Shown: positions 18,197 to 26,561, numbered from the stretch's first letter. The stretch is DNA of 64,000 bases from Aldehydirespirator sp965205155 (GCA_965205155.1 OZ242033.1:3720001-3784000), one strand, 5' to 3'. Made by a program: numbers and translations. The notes: a model not told the origin generated them from the letters alone.

Positions 18197-19252
18197 ATGA
18201 TCACATTGGGAATCGACGCGCACAAGCGCACCCACACCGTCGTCGCGGTCGACGAGCTGGGCCGCCAGCTCGGGTGCCGCACGACCGGTGGCACCACCAC
18301 CGCTCATCATCTGGCGCTGATCAGCTGGGCCGAGGGATTCGGAGCGGACCGCACCTGGGCAGTCGAGGACTGCCGGCAACTGTCGCGCCGCCTCGAGGCC
18401 GACATGCTCGCCGCGGGCGAGCGCATCGTGCGGGTCCCGCCCAAGCTGATGGCCCATGCCCGCGACGCAGCCCGCACCTACGGCAAGTCAGACCCCATTG
18501 ACGCGCTTGCGGTGGCCCGCGCCGCACAGCGCGAGCCCGATCTGCCCACCGCGCACCTCGACACTGATTCCCGGGAGATCCGGCTGCTGGTCGATCACCG
18601 AGATGACCTCGTCGCCGAGCGCACACGCTGCATTAACCGGCTGCGCTGGCACCTCCATGACATCGACCCCGCATTCGACCCTCCAGCGGGCGCGTTGACG
18701 ACCCGCAAGCACCTCGACGCCGCCACCAATCGCGTCCAGGGGCTCGACACGGTCGTGGCTCGCATCGCCGCAGAGCTCATCGAGCGAATCCGCAGCCTCA
18801 ACGCCACCATCACGGAACTCGGCGACGAACTCGACGCCCGAACCGCCCACGCCGCGCCGAGCCTGCGCTCAGTGCACGGCGTGGGCCCGCTCACAGCAGC
18901 CAAGATCATCGGCGAGACCGCCGGCATCGGCCGGTTCCACTCCCGGCACGCATACGCCCGCCACAACGGCACCGCCCCGCTGCCGGTGTGGTCCGCCAAC
19001 ACCCACCGGCACCGTCTCAGCCGAGCCGGCAACCGCCAACTCAACGCCGCCATCCACCGAATAGCGCTCACCCAGGCCAGCAACCACCCCCCAGCACGCC
19101 GCTTCCTGGACCGGCGAACCACCAACGGCAACACCAACAAAGAAGCCATGAGAGCCCTCAAACGCCGACTCTCCGACGTCGTCTACCGAGCCCTCAACGC
19201 CGACGCCGCCCACGCCCAGGACTCCCAACTCCTAGCTGCTTGACACATAGGA
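18009..19252 (+). mobile_element. IS110-family insertion sequence inside the IS256 right end
   Basis: Boundaries are approximate. They come from removing the segment so that the IS256 right inverted repeat becomes continuous. The element has one DEDD-type transposase, a left non-coding end of about 190 nt and a very short right end. A TTGACA box (19240-19245) overlaps the transposase stop; outward -35 boxes of this kind form junction promoters in circularised IS110-type elements. A 22-bp imperfect direct repeat (18116-18137 and 19247-19268, 16 of 22 matching) links the left end to the right junction. Confidence 0.6.
18197..19243 (+). CDS. IS110-family DEDD transposase/recombinase
   Basis: 348 residues. 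The N-terminal RuvC-like DEDD domain shows Asp in LGIDAHKRTHTV, Glu in WAVEDCRQL and the two Asp of KSDPIDALAVARAA. The C-terminal Transposase_20 part has SVHGVGPLTAAKIIGE and an APLPVWSAN block that holds the likely nucleophilic serine. ATG 18197 (MITLGIDAHK) follows GAAAGG and is the family's usual start. The gene looks intact. IS110 elements usually make no target duplication, consistent with the 9-bp repeat belonging to the outer IS256. Confidence 0.92.
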   Translation: MITLGIDAHKRTHTVVAVDELGRQLGCRTTGGTTTAHHLALISWAEGFGADRTWAVEDCRQLSRRLEADMLAAGERIVRVPPKLMAHARDAARTYGKSDPIDALAVARAAQREPDLPTAHLDTDSREIRLLVDHRDDLVAERTRCINRLRWHLHDIDPAFDPPAGALTTRKHLDAATNRVQGLDTVVARIAAELIERIRSLNATITELGDELDARTAHAAPSLRSVHGVGPLTAAKIIGETAGIGRFHSRHAYARHNGTAPLPVWSANTHRHRLSRAGNRQLNAAIHRIALTQASNHPPARRFLDRRTTNGNTNKEAMRALKRRLSDVVYRALNADAAHAQDSQLLAA

Positions 19253-19267
19253 GAGATGGGACGCCCC

Positions 19268-19276
19268 CTGCAGGGT
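19268..19276. repeat. Right copy of the 9-bp target-site duplication
   Basis: CTGCAGGGT, identical to 16617-16625, immediately outside the IS256 right end. Confidence 0.8.
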
Positions 19277-19635
19277 TCTTCCGCAGCGGGAAGGATCGGC
19301 TAGTACGGCCACCCATCTCGCGAGATGACGAACCACCATTGCATGATGAAGCGCCGCAGCCTCTTCAAGAGGATCCACCGGCTCCCCGCCCGACACCTGG
19401 CCCCAACGATCCCATCTTGCAGGCCATCTGGTCGGGCTTGCCAGTTGAAGGCGACTTCCCAAATCCAGAGCGATCTGAATGGCTCGAGATGCTGAAGCTC
19501 GCACTGAACAGGTTCTATGGGCGAGCGGCGGAGAATCGTGAGGACCAAGGGCTGCGATCATCGACATCACGCAGCGAGAAGCTTGAGGGAAACAAGAGCA
19601 AGCCGAGAAGAGCGGCAGACGACGAGCCGTTCTGA
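19268..19635 (+). pseudogene. Right fragment of the IS256-interrupted gene
   Basis: Reads AGFFRSGKDRLVRPP, a Pro/Asp/Glu-rich linker, then DPILQAIWSGLPVEGDFP and SEWLEMLKLALNRFYGRAA before a basic tail. It is in exactly the same reading phase as the left fragment across the duplicated CTGCAGGGT. Deleting 16626-19276 would restore ...RSAEAAGFFRSGKDRL... without frameshift. The 'GKDRLV ... DPxLxGLxxxLP ... WLxxxxxxxxxxY' layout recalls C-terminal parts of DUF5343-like proteins, but I cannot confirm it. The fragment alone lacks a start. Confidence 0.6.
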
Positions 19636-19645
19636 TTGGAAGCCA

Positions 19646-19672
19646 GGGGGTGGCGCGTTAGGCGCCACCCCC
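19646..19672 (+). terminator. Strong hairpin after the interrupted gene
   Basis: GGGGGTGGCGC / GCGCCACCCCC, a perfect 11-bp stem with loop GTTAG, 10 bp after the stop of the right fragment. It is followed by TTAGGTTCC, so the T-tract is weak. Confidence 0.6.
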
Positions 19673-19745
19673 TTAGGTTCCCCGGCTTTCCCGGGAAGTT
19701 TGCCCCAAGCAGCTTCCGTGAGAGGCCATCGAGGAGCGTACGCAT

Positions 19746-20429
19746 ATGACGATACAGCCTGAGCAGGCCTCAAGCACTGCCAGCCTCTTTCGGTACGACG
19801 GGGAAACGATTCGGGCTCTCAGTACGGCGATCTCTAAGGAGCGGTTCGCCACCTACCTGGGAATCGCGAAGGGCGACAGAAGGCGAGCCTTACAGCTCTA
19901 CGCGCACAACGCTGCACTTGGTAGCGCATTCCACGGACCGCTCCAGGCGCTGGAGATCACACTGCGCAATGCGGTACATGACGTTATGACGTCCACGAGT
20001 GGAATGCGGTGGTTCGACAGCTCACAGCTTGATCAACCTCAACAGGACGCCGTGACCAAGGCCAAGGGCAAGCTCGGTAGCGGGATAGGGCCTCACGACC
20101 CGGGCCGCATTGTGGCTGAACTGAGCTTCGGTTTCTGGGTTGCCCTATTCGCCAAGCGGTACGAGATCCTGTGGCGAACCGCTCTGTACAGCAGGTTCAA
20201 TCCCGCGCCACAGCGTCGCCAATTGCACCGAGAACTCAACAGGCTCCTCATGCTTCGAAACCGGATTGCGCACCATGAGCCGATTCTGAGACGCAACCTT
20301 CAGTCCCAGCACGATGCAATCCTGTGGGTTCTTGGGATGCTGTCGCCGAAGGTAGCGGATTGGGTGAGGCACCACAGCCGCGTTCCAGATGTGCTCGCAC
20401 AACCAGCCCATCACATCGATCGCTTCTAG
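19746..20429 (+). CDS. Abi-like HEPN family protein, putative abortive-infection RNase
   Basis: 227 residues. The N-terminal half has the Abi-type block ALQLYAHNAALGSAFHGPLQ ending in LEITLRNAVHDVM; the C-terminal half has LLMLRNRIAHHEPI. RNRIAH is the HEPN RxxxxH catalytic motif of metal-independent RNases such as AbiF/AbiD-type proteins. Known members kill or stall phage-infected cells by RNA cleavage. ATG 19746 has GAGGAG upstream. It stands between the interrupted gene and the RHH/Mrr_N-GHKL-methyltransferase cassette, supporting a defence role. Activity and trigger are inferred. Confidence 0.7.
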   Translation: MTIQPEQASSTASLFRYDGETIRALSTAISKERFATYLGIAKGDRRRALQLYAHNAALGSAFHGPLQALEITLRNAVHDVMTSTSGMRWFDSSQLDQPQQDAVTKAKGKLGSGIGPHDPGRIVAELSFGFWVALFAKRYEILWRTALYSRFNPAPQRRQLHRELNRLLMLRNRIAHHEPILRRNLQSQHDAILWVLGMLSPKVADWVRHHSRVPDVLAQPAHHIDRF

Positions 20430-20437
20430 CAGCCGGG

Positions 20438-20605
20438 GGTTGTGATGTCCAGCAAGGATCAAAGGCGTGGACGCCGCTCTCGCGTCCTGCGCCGGACAGG
20501 CCGCAGCCGCCCAAGGGGCGGCCAGATCGCGCACCGGGAAGGTGTTGGCCCACACGATCCCCGCCCGCACCGCGCTGCCCACCCGCTCGGCCCGGTCAGC
20601 TAAGC
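20438..20605 (-). pseudogene. Decayed 3' fragment of an aldehyde dehydrogenase gene
   Basis: Closely similar in DNA to 25120-25298, the 3' end of the intact aldehyde dehydrogenase, and in the same orientation. Translated in two frames it gives RAGIVWANTFPVRDLAAP and then GGCGLSGAGRESGVHAFD, against RAGIVWTNTFLVRDLAAP and GGCGLSGIGREGGDHALD in the intact gene. A frameshift and a small deletion near the end make it non-functional. It marks the left edge of the defence cassette. Confidence 0.75.
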
Positions 20606-20748
20606 CCGCACTTCCGAATCACAGCTGACGCACTGACGAACGCTCGCACCCCCCAACTTGCCGAGCAACTCTTTACAATCTAGGTTGCAAAGAGCCCGGC
20701 GAGTCTGCTAACTTACATTGCAAACTACCTTGAAAGGAGCATCCAATC
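20606..20748 (+). promoter_or_regulatory. Control region of the RHH/Mrr_N-GHKL operon
   Basis: 143 bp that are clearly AT-richer than the flanking DNA. It contains two TTGCAA-bearing sites 29 bp apart (GGTTGCAAAG near 20683 and CATTGCAAAC near 20717), the first just after TTTACAATCT. An AAAGGAG ribosome site precedes the next gene. The paired sites could bind the ribbon-helix-helix domain of the first gene product; this is inference. Confidence 0.4.
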
Positions 20749-21342
20749 ATGAGCGACCGCCTGCACCACATCGATGAGGACGTATTTGCGGAACTGCAGC
20801 GACGTGCCGAACCGCTCGTCGACGACCTCAACTCCGTTCTGCGCAGGATCCTGGGGCTGACCTCCCCTGATTCCGATGGCGCTGGGGGGCCGCGGGCAAC
20901 ACCACAACCGGGTGAGACTTCCCCGACCTCTACGGGTCCGAAGGTGAAATCCCCAAGCGCCGCCAAGGGGACCAAGCGGCCGAGGCCTAGCGCGCCACGA
21001 AAATCCGCAACCAAGAGCAGACGCGCCCCGAGGGGGTCCCTGCTGCCACAGCAAGAATACGAGGGTCCATTGTTGATGTCACTCATTGAGCTAGGTGGAC
21101 GAGCACCAACGTCCGAGGTGGTTGAACGCACCGGAGCCCATCTAGATGACAAGCTGACGCCAGCTGATCGTGAGGTTCTTGACTCCGGCGAAGTCCGGTG
21201 GAAAAACCGAGTTCAGTTTGTGAGACTCGGGCTGATCAAGGAGGGGCTGATCGCTAAGGACTCCCCTAGGGGCATTTGGGAGATCACAGATGCAGGACAG
21301 GCCCGCGCCAAAGAGGTCGGAAGGAGTTCCAATGACCGCTGA
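20749..21342 (+). CDS. Ribbon-helix-helix / Mrr N-terminal domain fusion protein
   Basis: 197 residues. Residues about 5-37 (HIDEDVFAELQRRAEPLVDD then LNSVLRRILGL) look like a ribbon-helix-helix DNA-binding unit. Residues 38-97 are a Pro/Lys/Ser-rich linker. Residues about 100-190 match the winged-helix Mrr_N domain (EYEGPLLMSLIELGGRAPTS, RVQFVRLGLIKEGLI, WEITDAGQARA) found in front of Mrr-type nucleases. No nuclease domain (Mrr_cat) is present. It has an AAAGGAG site and overlaps the GHKL gene by 11 nt, so the two are co-translated. Probable role: DNA recognition and/or autoregulation in a restriction-like system. Confidence 0.75.
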   Translation: MSDRLHHIDEDVFAELQRRAEPLVDDLNSVLRRILGLTSPDSDGAGGPRATPQPGETSPTSTGPKVKSPSAAKGTKRPRPSAPRKSATKSRRAPRGSLLPQQEYEGPLLMSLIELGGRAPTSEVVERTGAHLDDKLTPADREVLDSGEVRWKNRVQFVRLGLIKEGLIAKDSPRGIWEITDAGQARAKEVGRSSNDR

Positions 21343-23782
21343 TGCACTATGCCGCTCTCTGATCAGAGCAGACTCCGAGGAAGAAGTTGTGGCCCTCCTG
21401 CAGCAGGCCGGTTACTGGTCCGACCAGAGGCTGTGGCGACACTTGGGTGACACGGAGAACAACTTTGGGCCGATCGGCAATCAACAGAGCGAATCTGTAG
21501 CGGCTCTGATCGAGAAACTCGTGAACAGCGTAGATGCTCGGCTGATGGGTGCTTGCAGACAACATGGTATTGACCCAGATTCGTCGTCGGCTCCACAAGG
21601 CATGAAAGAAGCAGTCGCGACCTTCTTCGAGAGCCACGAGGGACAATGGCCCGATGACGCAGGATCGATCGCAAATTGGCCAGATAGCAAGGCCACCAAG
21701 GAGGCAGACCTACTGACGCTCGCTGCTACCGGGTTCATGCCTAGGACTGGGTCTGGCTTGCCATGCCTCAGCATCGCGGATGCAGGAGAGGGTCAGACTC
21801 CGGATGACTTCCCCTCAACATTCTTGTCGTTGAACCGAAGCAACAAGTTGCGCGTTCAATTCGTTCAGGGAAAGTTCAACATGGGAGCTACCGGAGCACT
21901 GCAGTTCTGCAGCCCTCAGTACAGACTTCAATTGATCGTTTCACGGCGAAACCCCGAGTTTCTTGAGCATCCTACAGGGAGAGATCTCGAATGGGGCTTT
22001 ACGGTCGTTCGGAGAGAACCTCCTCAAGACGGAAGCAGAAGCTCGGTCTTCACCTATCTGGCTCCTCAAGGAATCAACAACGGCCGAGACGGAAGCGTGC
22101 TGTCCTTCGCGGCAGACGAGTGGCCCATTTTCCCAGAGGTAGACAGAGATACTCGGGATGCATACTGCCGCATGTCATCCCATGGAACGCTCGTGAAACT
22201 CTACGAGTACAGTCTTGATGGGACGAAGTCCAACATCGTCAGATCCGGAGGTGGTCTGCTCCAACGAGTTGACTTTGGCATGCCAGAGCTAGCACTCCCA
22301 ATCAGACTCTATGAGTGTCGTCAAGACTATCGGGGGCATTCTGGTAGCTTCTCCACGAACGTACTCGGAATCGTAGGACGTCTGGACCGCGACCGCCATG
22401 ACAAACTTGAAGATGGATTCCCGGTCGGGCATATTGAGCGTATCGATAACCTGGAGGTGCGCATCTTGGCATATGCTCTGAGGGAGAGCGCTGCAGAATA
22501 TCGATCAGGGCGCAATGCCGTCGCCTTTACTGTCAATGGTCAGACTCACGCGACTAAGACGCTCGACTTCTTTACTCGGCGGTCAGTGGGTATGAGTCAA
22601 TTGTCTGACTCTCTTATCGTCATCGTGGATTGCACAAACATCAGAGGACAGTCACGTGAGGACCTGTTCATGAATAGTCGAGATAGGCTCCGCTCGACAC
22701 CGGTTAGTGCACGACTTGAAGAATCCATTGAACGATTTCTCCGCGAGAATCCGGATCTTCGTGCCCTCAAGAACCGCAGACGAGAGCAAGAGATTGCTGA
22801 CCGTCTCAACGACGCTAAGCCACTCGCACAGGCACTAAGCGATCTGGTTAAGCACACTCCGAGCTTATCACAACTATTGCGAGGTGGACACGCCATCCCA
22901 TCACCCTTTCCTAAGGGTGGCCCTACGGATGGAGCCAGCAGTAACGCGTTCGTCGGTAGGCGATTCCCGACGTACTTTAGGTTCCGCAACATGCGCGACG
23001 GAGACGTACTCCGTCGTTCGGTGAACATTGGATCGACGACACGGCTTCGATTTGAGACGGATGCGCAGAATGACTACTTTCACCGGGAGGTCGAACGCGG
23101 CAGCTACACAGCACGAATCTTTGTTTCACAGACTTGGCAGGAACTCTCGGACCACTCTCTAACTGGTCCCACGTCAGGCATAGCAAGACTCTCGTTCGAT
23201 CTTCCCGAGACAGCCACTGTAGGAGATCAGATTGGATTGCGGCTGACCGTCACTGATCCTTCGAGAACTGATCCCTTCGAACTCGAGGCGCTGTTGCAGG
23301 TGCTTGGACCATCGTCACCCTCAAGCGGCTCCGGCGGTTCTGACGAGAATCGGAATAACGGATCAGGACAAGGTGACAGTACAGGAGGCGTTGCAATACC
23401 CAGCATAATCCGCGTTCATAAGGATGACTGGCACAAGCACAACTTCGATGAGCTGTCAGCCTTGCAGATGGTCGGTCAAGGACTTGGATCAGATGGGCTT
23501 GCTGCATACGACTTCTATGTCAACTGTGACAATAAGCATCTACTCACAGCCCAGAAGAATCCTAGACGTGATCCAGAAGCACTCGATGCACAATTCGTCT
23601 ACTCACTTGTGCTGTTCTCAATGGCACTTCTGATCGAAGAGTCGGCGAAGTCTGATGTAGAGGTGCCTCCCCTCGCTGATGAAGATCGGATGGAGTCTAC
23701 AATCGCGGTGATCACGCGCCGTCTCGCTCCATTCGTTCTTCCAACTCTGGATGCGATAGGAGCACTAGACGATCAGACATAA
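21332..23782 (+). CDS. GHKL (HSP90/MutL/MORC-like) ATPase of a restriction-like defence system
   Basis: 816 residues. The GHKL nucleotide pocket is clear: IEKLVNSVDA (Glu61, Asn65, Asp68), DAGEGQTPDD (150-159) and GKFNMGATGAL (180-190). Further on are VDCTNIRGQSREDLFMNSRD, a Glu/Arg-rich helical stretch (LRALKNRRREQEIADRL), a beta-rich region (about 550-660), a Ser/Gly linker and a C-terminal domain of about 130 residues I do not recognise. MORC/MutL-like ATPases linked to methylases and Mrr-type domains were described as restriction-modification components (Iyer, Abhiman and Aravind). ATG 21332 follows GGAAGGAG. Codon usage is much less GC-biased than the flanks, implying transfer. Confidence 0.75.
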   Translation: MTADALCRSLIRADSEEEVVALLQQAGYWSDQRLWRHLGDTENNFGPIGNQQSESVAALIEKLVNSVDARLMGACRQHGIDPDSSSAPQGMKEAVATFFESHEGQWPDDAGSIANWPDSKATKEADLLTLAATGFMPRTGSGLPCLSIADAGEGQTPDDFPSTFLSLNRSNKLRVQFVQGKFNMGATGALQFCSPQYRLQLIVSRRNPEFLEHPTGRDLEWGFTVVRREPPQDGSRSSVFTYLAPQGINNGRDGSVLSFAADEWPIFPEVDRDTRDAYCRMSSHGTLVKLYEYSLDGTKSNIVRSGGGLLQRVDFGMPELALPIRLYECRQDYRGHSGSFSTNVLGIVGRLDRDRHDKLEDGFPVGHIERIDNLEVRILAYALRESAAEYRSGRNAVAFTVNGQTHATKTLDFFTRRSVGMSQLSDSLIVIVDCTNIRGQSREDLFMNSRDRLRSTPVSARLEESIERFLRENPDLRALKNRRREQEIADRLNDAKPLAQALSDLVKHTPSLSQLLRGGHAIPSPFPKGGPTDGASSNAFVGRRFPTYFRFRNMRDGDVLRRSVNIGSTTRLRFETDAQNDYFHREVERGSYTARIFVSQTWQELSDHSLTGPTSGIARLSFDLPETATVGDQIGLRLTVTDPSRTDPFELEALLQVLGPSSPSSGSGGSDENRNNGSGQGDSTGGVAIPSIIRVHKDDWHKHNFDELSALQMVGQGLGSDGLAAYDFYVNCDNKHLLTAQKNPRRDPEALDAQFVYSLVLFSMALLIEESAKSDVEVPPLADEDRMESTIAVITRRLAPFVLPTLDAIGALDDQT

Positions 23783-23806
23783 CAAGTCCTTAAGGCTTAC
23801 AGCTAT

Positions 23807-25030
23807 TTAGGGCTTACGGTGTATCAGAACGACCTCGCGAGACGTGTTGGGCGCTGTCTCTGACCGCTGGCCAGCAGCAACCCACCACCGCCGACCGGGA
23901 ATGTCGCGCCATAGCCGTCCATCGGAAGCCGTAGCAAGCACCTCTAGAGTAACTTCAACAAGACCGACGTCACGCATCAGCAAGAGATACCGGTCAAGCT
24001 GTTCATGGCCTCCATTGAAGCCAACCACTTGTACAACAGTACCACCACTATCTAGCAGGGTGATTAGAGCTTCGAAAGCAGCGCACAGCTTCGTATAGTA
24101 GAGTCTTGATTCGTCCCTATTTCTCGCCGACATGGTGTATCTATTGATTCCGTGTCCATCAAGTCGGTTGGCGATCCAATATGGCGCTGGCGTCTCTCGT
24201 CTCCCTCGAACCTTCCAGCGATGGTAGTTCACGTAGACGCCGGGATAGGGCGGTGAAGTTAGTATGAGTCTTGGCGCACCGTATACGTTCATCAAAGGGT
24301 GCCGAACGGATTCTGGTAGTCCTCTTTCTATTACGACCGGCTCATATATCTGTCCCCATGCATCTTCGACCTGCTGCCGGTGAGCTTCTGCTACCGCAAT
24401 CATCGACCTTATGTCCTGATTCAACTGCTGTCTGAATTCTTCGACACTGGGAACGGTATCTCGCATGTCCAATGCCCATTGTCCAGTCCTCAGCAATGCG
24501 CATCTTGCTAGTTGTTCAGCATGAAAATTATGGAACCCGCTTAGCGCATCAAGAATGGACTGAAGAAGGTTTCGAATTCTCCAAGTGCCTGGGTCGGAGA
24601 TGTTGCGCCAATACCCTAGATCGCCCCACCGTTCATGTGAACGACTGGAAACGCCCAACTTGATTCTGGTCATGGCACTACTAAACTCAAGCAGTTCATC
24701 CAGCGCTTCTTGCGAATAGACAGTTGTCTTGGCTGTAGTGATGAAGGTCGCTAGCGGATTGATATCGGCCGCGACCGAATACCGCTTCAGCCGTTGAGCC
24801 TCTACCGCTGTCGTACCACCACCGCAAAAGGGATCAATTACTACATCATCGGGATCAGAAAAGGCTTCGATCACCGCACGAGCAATTGACGGTGAGAATC
24901 GCGCAGGATAACGATAGAACTCGTGGACGGATTCTGTCCGCCTTCCGCCAAGAGAAATGTATGAGGAGTCGAACGCTGCCTTACGAAGGCTGTGCAGCCG
25001 GTCAGAAGGAATCGGAGGGCTCGGGGTCAC
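23807..25030 (-). CDS. DNA methyltransferase (m4C/m6A type) of the defence cassette
   Basis: 407-residue S-adenosylmethionine-dependent DNA methylase. DPFCGGGTT (66-74) is the AdoMet-binding motif and TSPPYPG (258-264) the catalytic motif of amino-methyltransferases acting on adenine N6 or cytosine N4. The AdoMet motif precedes the catalytic motif, separated by about 180 residues that probably include target recognition. It is convergent with the GHKL gene, 24 bp apart, and shares its lower GC. Self-DNA protection for the cassette is the likely job. GTG 25030 is the best start but has no clear ribosome site. Confidence 0.82.
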   Translation of the reverse strand: MTPSPPIPSDRLHSLRKAAFDSSYISLGGRRTESVHEFYRYPARFSPSIARAVIEAFSDPDDVVIDPFCGGGTTAVEAQRLKRYSVAADINPLATFITTAKTTVYSQEALDELLEFSSAMTRIKLGVSSRSHERWGDLGYWRNISDPGTWRIRNLLQSILDALSGFHNFHAEQLARCALLRTGQWALDMRDTVPSVEEFRQQLNQDIRSMIAVAEAHRQQVEDAWGQIYEPVVIERGLPESVRHPLMNVYGAPRLILTSPPYPGVYVNYHRWKVRGRRETPAPYWIANRLDGHGINRYTMSARNRDESRLYYTKLCAAFEALITLLDSGGTVVQVVGFNGGHEQLDRYLLLMRDVGLVEVTLEVLATASDGRLWRDIPGRRWWVAAGQRSETAPNTSREVVLIHRKP

Positions 25031-25097
25031 GGGCCGGAGGATAATCTCGCCAGCGGTTGGATCGCGCGATGCTCTTGCACCGACGCCATTGCGGTCC

Positions 25098-26561
25098 TCA
25101 GATCGCCGTATTGTCGGCGAGGATCAGGGTCTTCAGGTCGCTGTGGAAGTCGAGGGCATGGTCGCCGCCCTCGCGACCTATGCCGGACAGGCCGCAGCCG
25201 CCGAAGGGGGCGGCCAGATCGCGTACCAGGAAGGTGTTGGTCCACACGATCCCGGCCCGGACTGCTCGGCCGACCCGCTCGGCCCGGTCGGCTGAGCCGG
25301 TGTAGACGATGGCCGACAGTCCGTAGCGGGTGGAATTGGCCAGTTCCACGGCCTCGGATTCGGTAGTGAACGTCTGGATGGTGAGCACCGGGCCGAAGAC
25401 CTCGCGCTGGACGATCCCGGAGTCGTTGGAGGCGGGCTCGATCAGCGTGGGCTCGTAGTGGAGGGAGCCGGCACGGCGGCGGCCGCCCCACACCACGGTG
25501 TCGCCCGCGGCCCGGGCCCGCTCCACGAAACCCTCGACCCTGGCCAGATGGTCGGGATGGACCATCGGCGCGATGGTGGTCGAGTCGTCGCGGCTGTCGC
25601 CCAGAACGTGAGCCTCGGTGCGGACCCGCAGGGCCTCCATGAACTGGTCGCGGACCGATGCCTCCACCAGCAGGCGGGTCCCGGCCAGGCACACCTGGCC
25701 CGAGTCCTCGTACTGGGCCGCGGCCTGCTCGGCGGCCGCCTCGAGGTCGCAGTCGGCGAACACGATGAGCGGACCCTTGCCGCCCAGCTCGGCCGTGAAG
25801 GGCACGATGTTGGCCGCCGCGGCCGCGCCGATGCGCCGGGCCGTCTCGGGCGAGCCGGTGAAGCTGATGCGACGCACCCTCCTGTCCGCGGTCAGAGCCG
25901 CGCCGACCTCGGCGCCGATTCCCTGCACCAGATTGAAGGCACCGGGCGGCAGTCCGGCCTCCACCGTCAGGTCAGCCAGCAACGACGCCGACAGCGGCGA
26001 CCACTCGGCCGGCTTGAGCACCACGCTGTTGCCCGCGGCCAGCGCGGGGGCGACCTTCCAGGTGGCCAGCATGAACGGAGCGTTCCACGGGGTGATCACC
26101 ACCGCGGGACCGGCCGGCATGCGCTGCACGGTGTGGGCCGTGCCCCGGGCCGGCCACCGGGGCTCGTCATGGGCCTCGGCCATGTCCGCGTAGAGGCGGA
26201 AGTTCAGCGCGCCCCTGGCCACCAGCCGCTCGCGCATCGAGCGGTGCAGGAAGCCCATGTCGAGCGTCTCGACCAGGGCGATGTCGTCGTTGCGGGCCTC
26301 GATGAGATCCGCCAGCCGGCGCAGGGCGGCAGCCCGCTCCCCGCAGGGCAGAGCGCTCCACTCCTCGAAGCCATCGACCGCGGCCGCCGTCGCCCGGTCC
26401 GCAGCAGCGGCGTCGCCCCGAGCCACATCGGCCAGCTTGTGGTCCCAGTCGAGGGGCGAGCGACACTCGAAGGTCTCCGCCGAGGCAAGCCTCTCACCGC
26501 CGATCAGATGGTCGACGCTGACCTCCACCCCGCCGACGGCCACCCGCGGCGACATCGTCAT
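25098..26561 (-). CDS. hpaE: Aldehyde dehydrogenase, probably 5-carboxymethyl-2-hydroxymuconate semialdehyde type
   Basis: 487-residue NAD(P)-dependent ALDH. Visible are TPWNAPFMLATWKVAPALA, KPAEWSP, FTGSPETARRIG, the general-base Glu in ELGGKGPLIV, the nucleophilic Cys in SGQVCLAGTRL, and EVFGPVLTIQTF. Starting at ATG 26561 it overlaps the upstream fumarylacetoacetase-family gene by 4 nt (ATGA), so they form an operon. With HpaG-, HpaD- and HpaF-like genes nearby, oxidation of the semialdehyde from extradiol cleavage is the likely reaction. The exact substrate is inferred. Its 3' end is partly duplicated at 20438-20605. Confidence 0.8.
   Translation of the reverse strand: MTMSPRVAVGGVEVSVDHLIGGERLASAETFECRSPLDWDHKLADVARGDAAAADRATAAAVDGFEEWSALPCGERAAALRRLADLIEARNDDIALVETLDMGFLHRSMRERLVARGALNFRLYADMAEAHDEPRWPARGTAHTVQRMPAGPAVVITPWNAPFMLATWKVAPALAAGNSVVLKPAEWSPLSASLLADLTVEAGLPPGAFNLVQGIGAEVGAALTADRRVRRISFTGSPETARRIGAAAAANIVPFTAELGGKGPLIVFADCDLEAAAEQAAAQYEDSGQVCLAGTRLLVEASVRDQFMEALRVRTEAHVLGDSRDDSTTIAPMVHPDHLARVEGFVERARAAGDTVVWGGRRRAGSLHYEPTLIEPASNDSGIVQREVFGPVLTIQTFTTESEAVELANSTRYGLSAIVYTGSADRAERVGRAVRAGIVWTNTFLVRDLAAPFGGCGLSGIGREGGDHALDFHSDLKTLILADNTAI

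Larger units (their letters stand above)
16626..19267 (+). mobile_element. IS256-family insertion sequence carrying a nested IS110-family element
   Basis: The boundaries are set by the exact 9-bp duplication on both sides. The left end (GGCAGCGTCCC) and the inverted right end (GGGGCGTCCC) share GCGTCCC. Inside, AGTGGTGG (16641-16648) pairs with CCACCACT (17995-18002), each followed by similar GGGGTT/GAG sequence. The right inverted repeat is split: its inner part lies before 18009 and its outer 15 bp after 19252. An IS110-family element occupies the gap. Without the IS110, the IS256 would be about 1.4 kb, normal for the family. Confidence 0.75.

Noticed and set aside
19646..25030. Prophage or integrative element
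   Set aside because: No integrase, tRNA att site or phage structural genes; only insertion sequences and a defence cassette are present.
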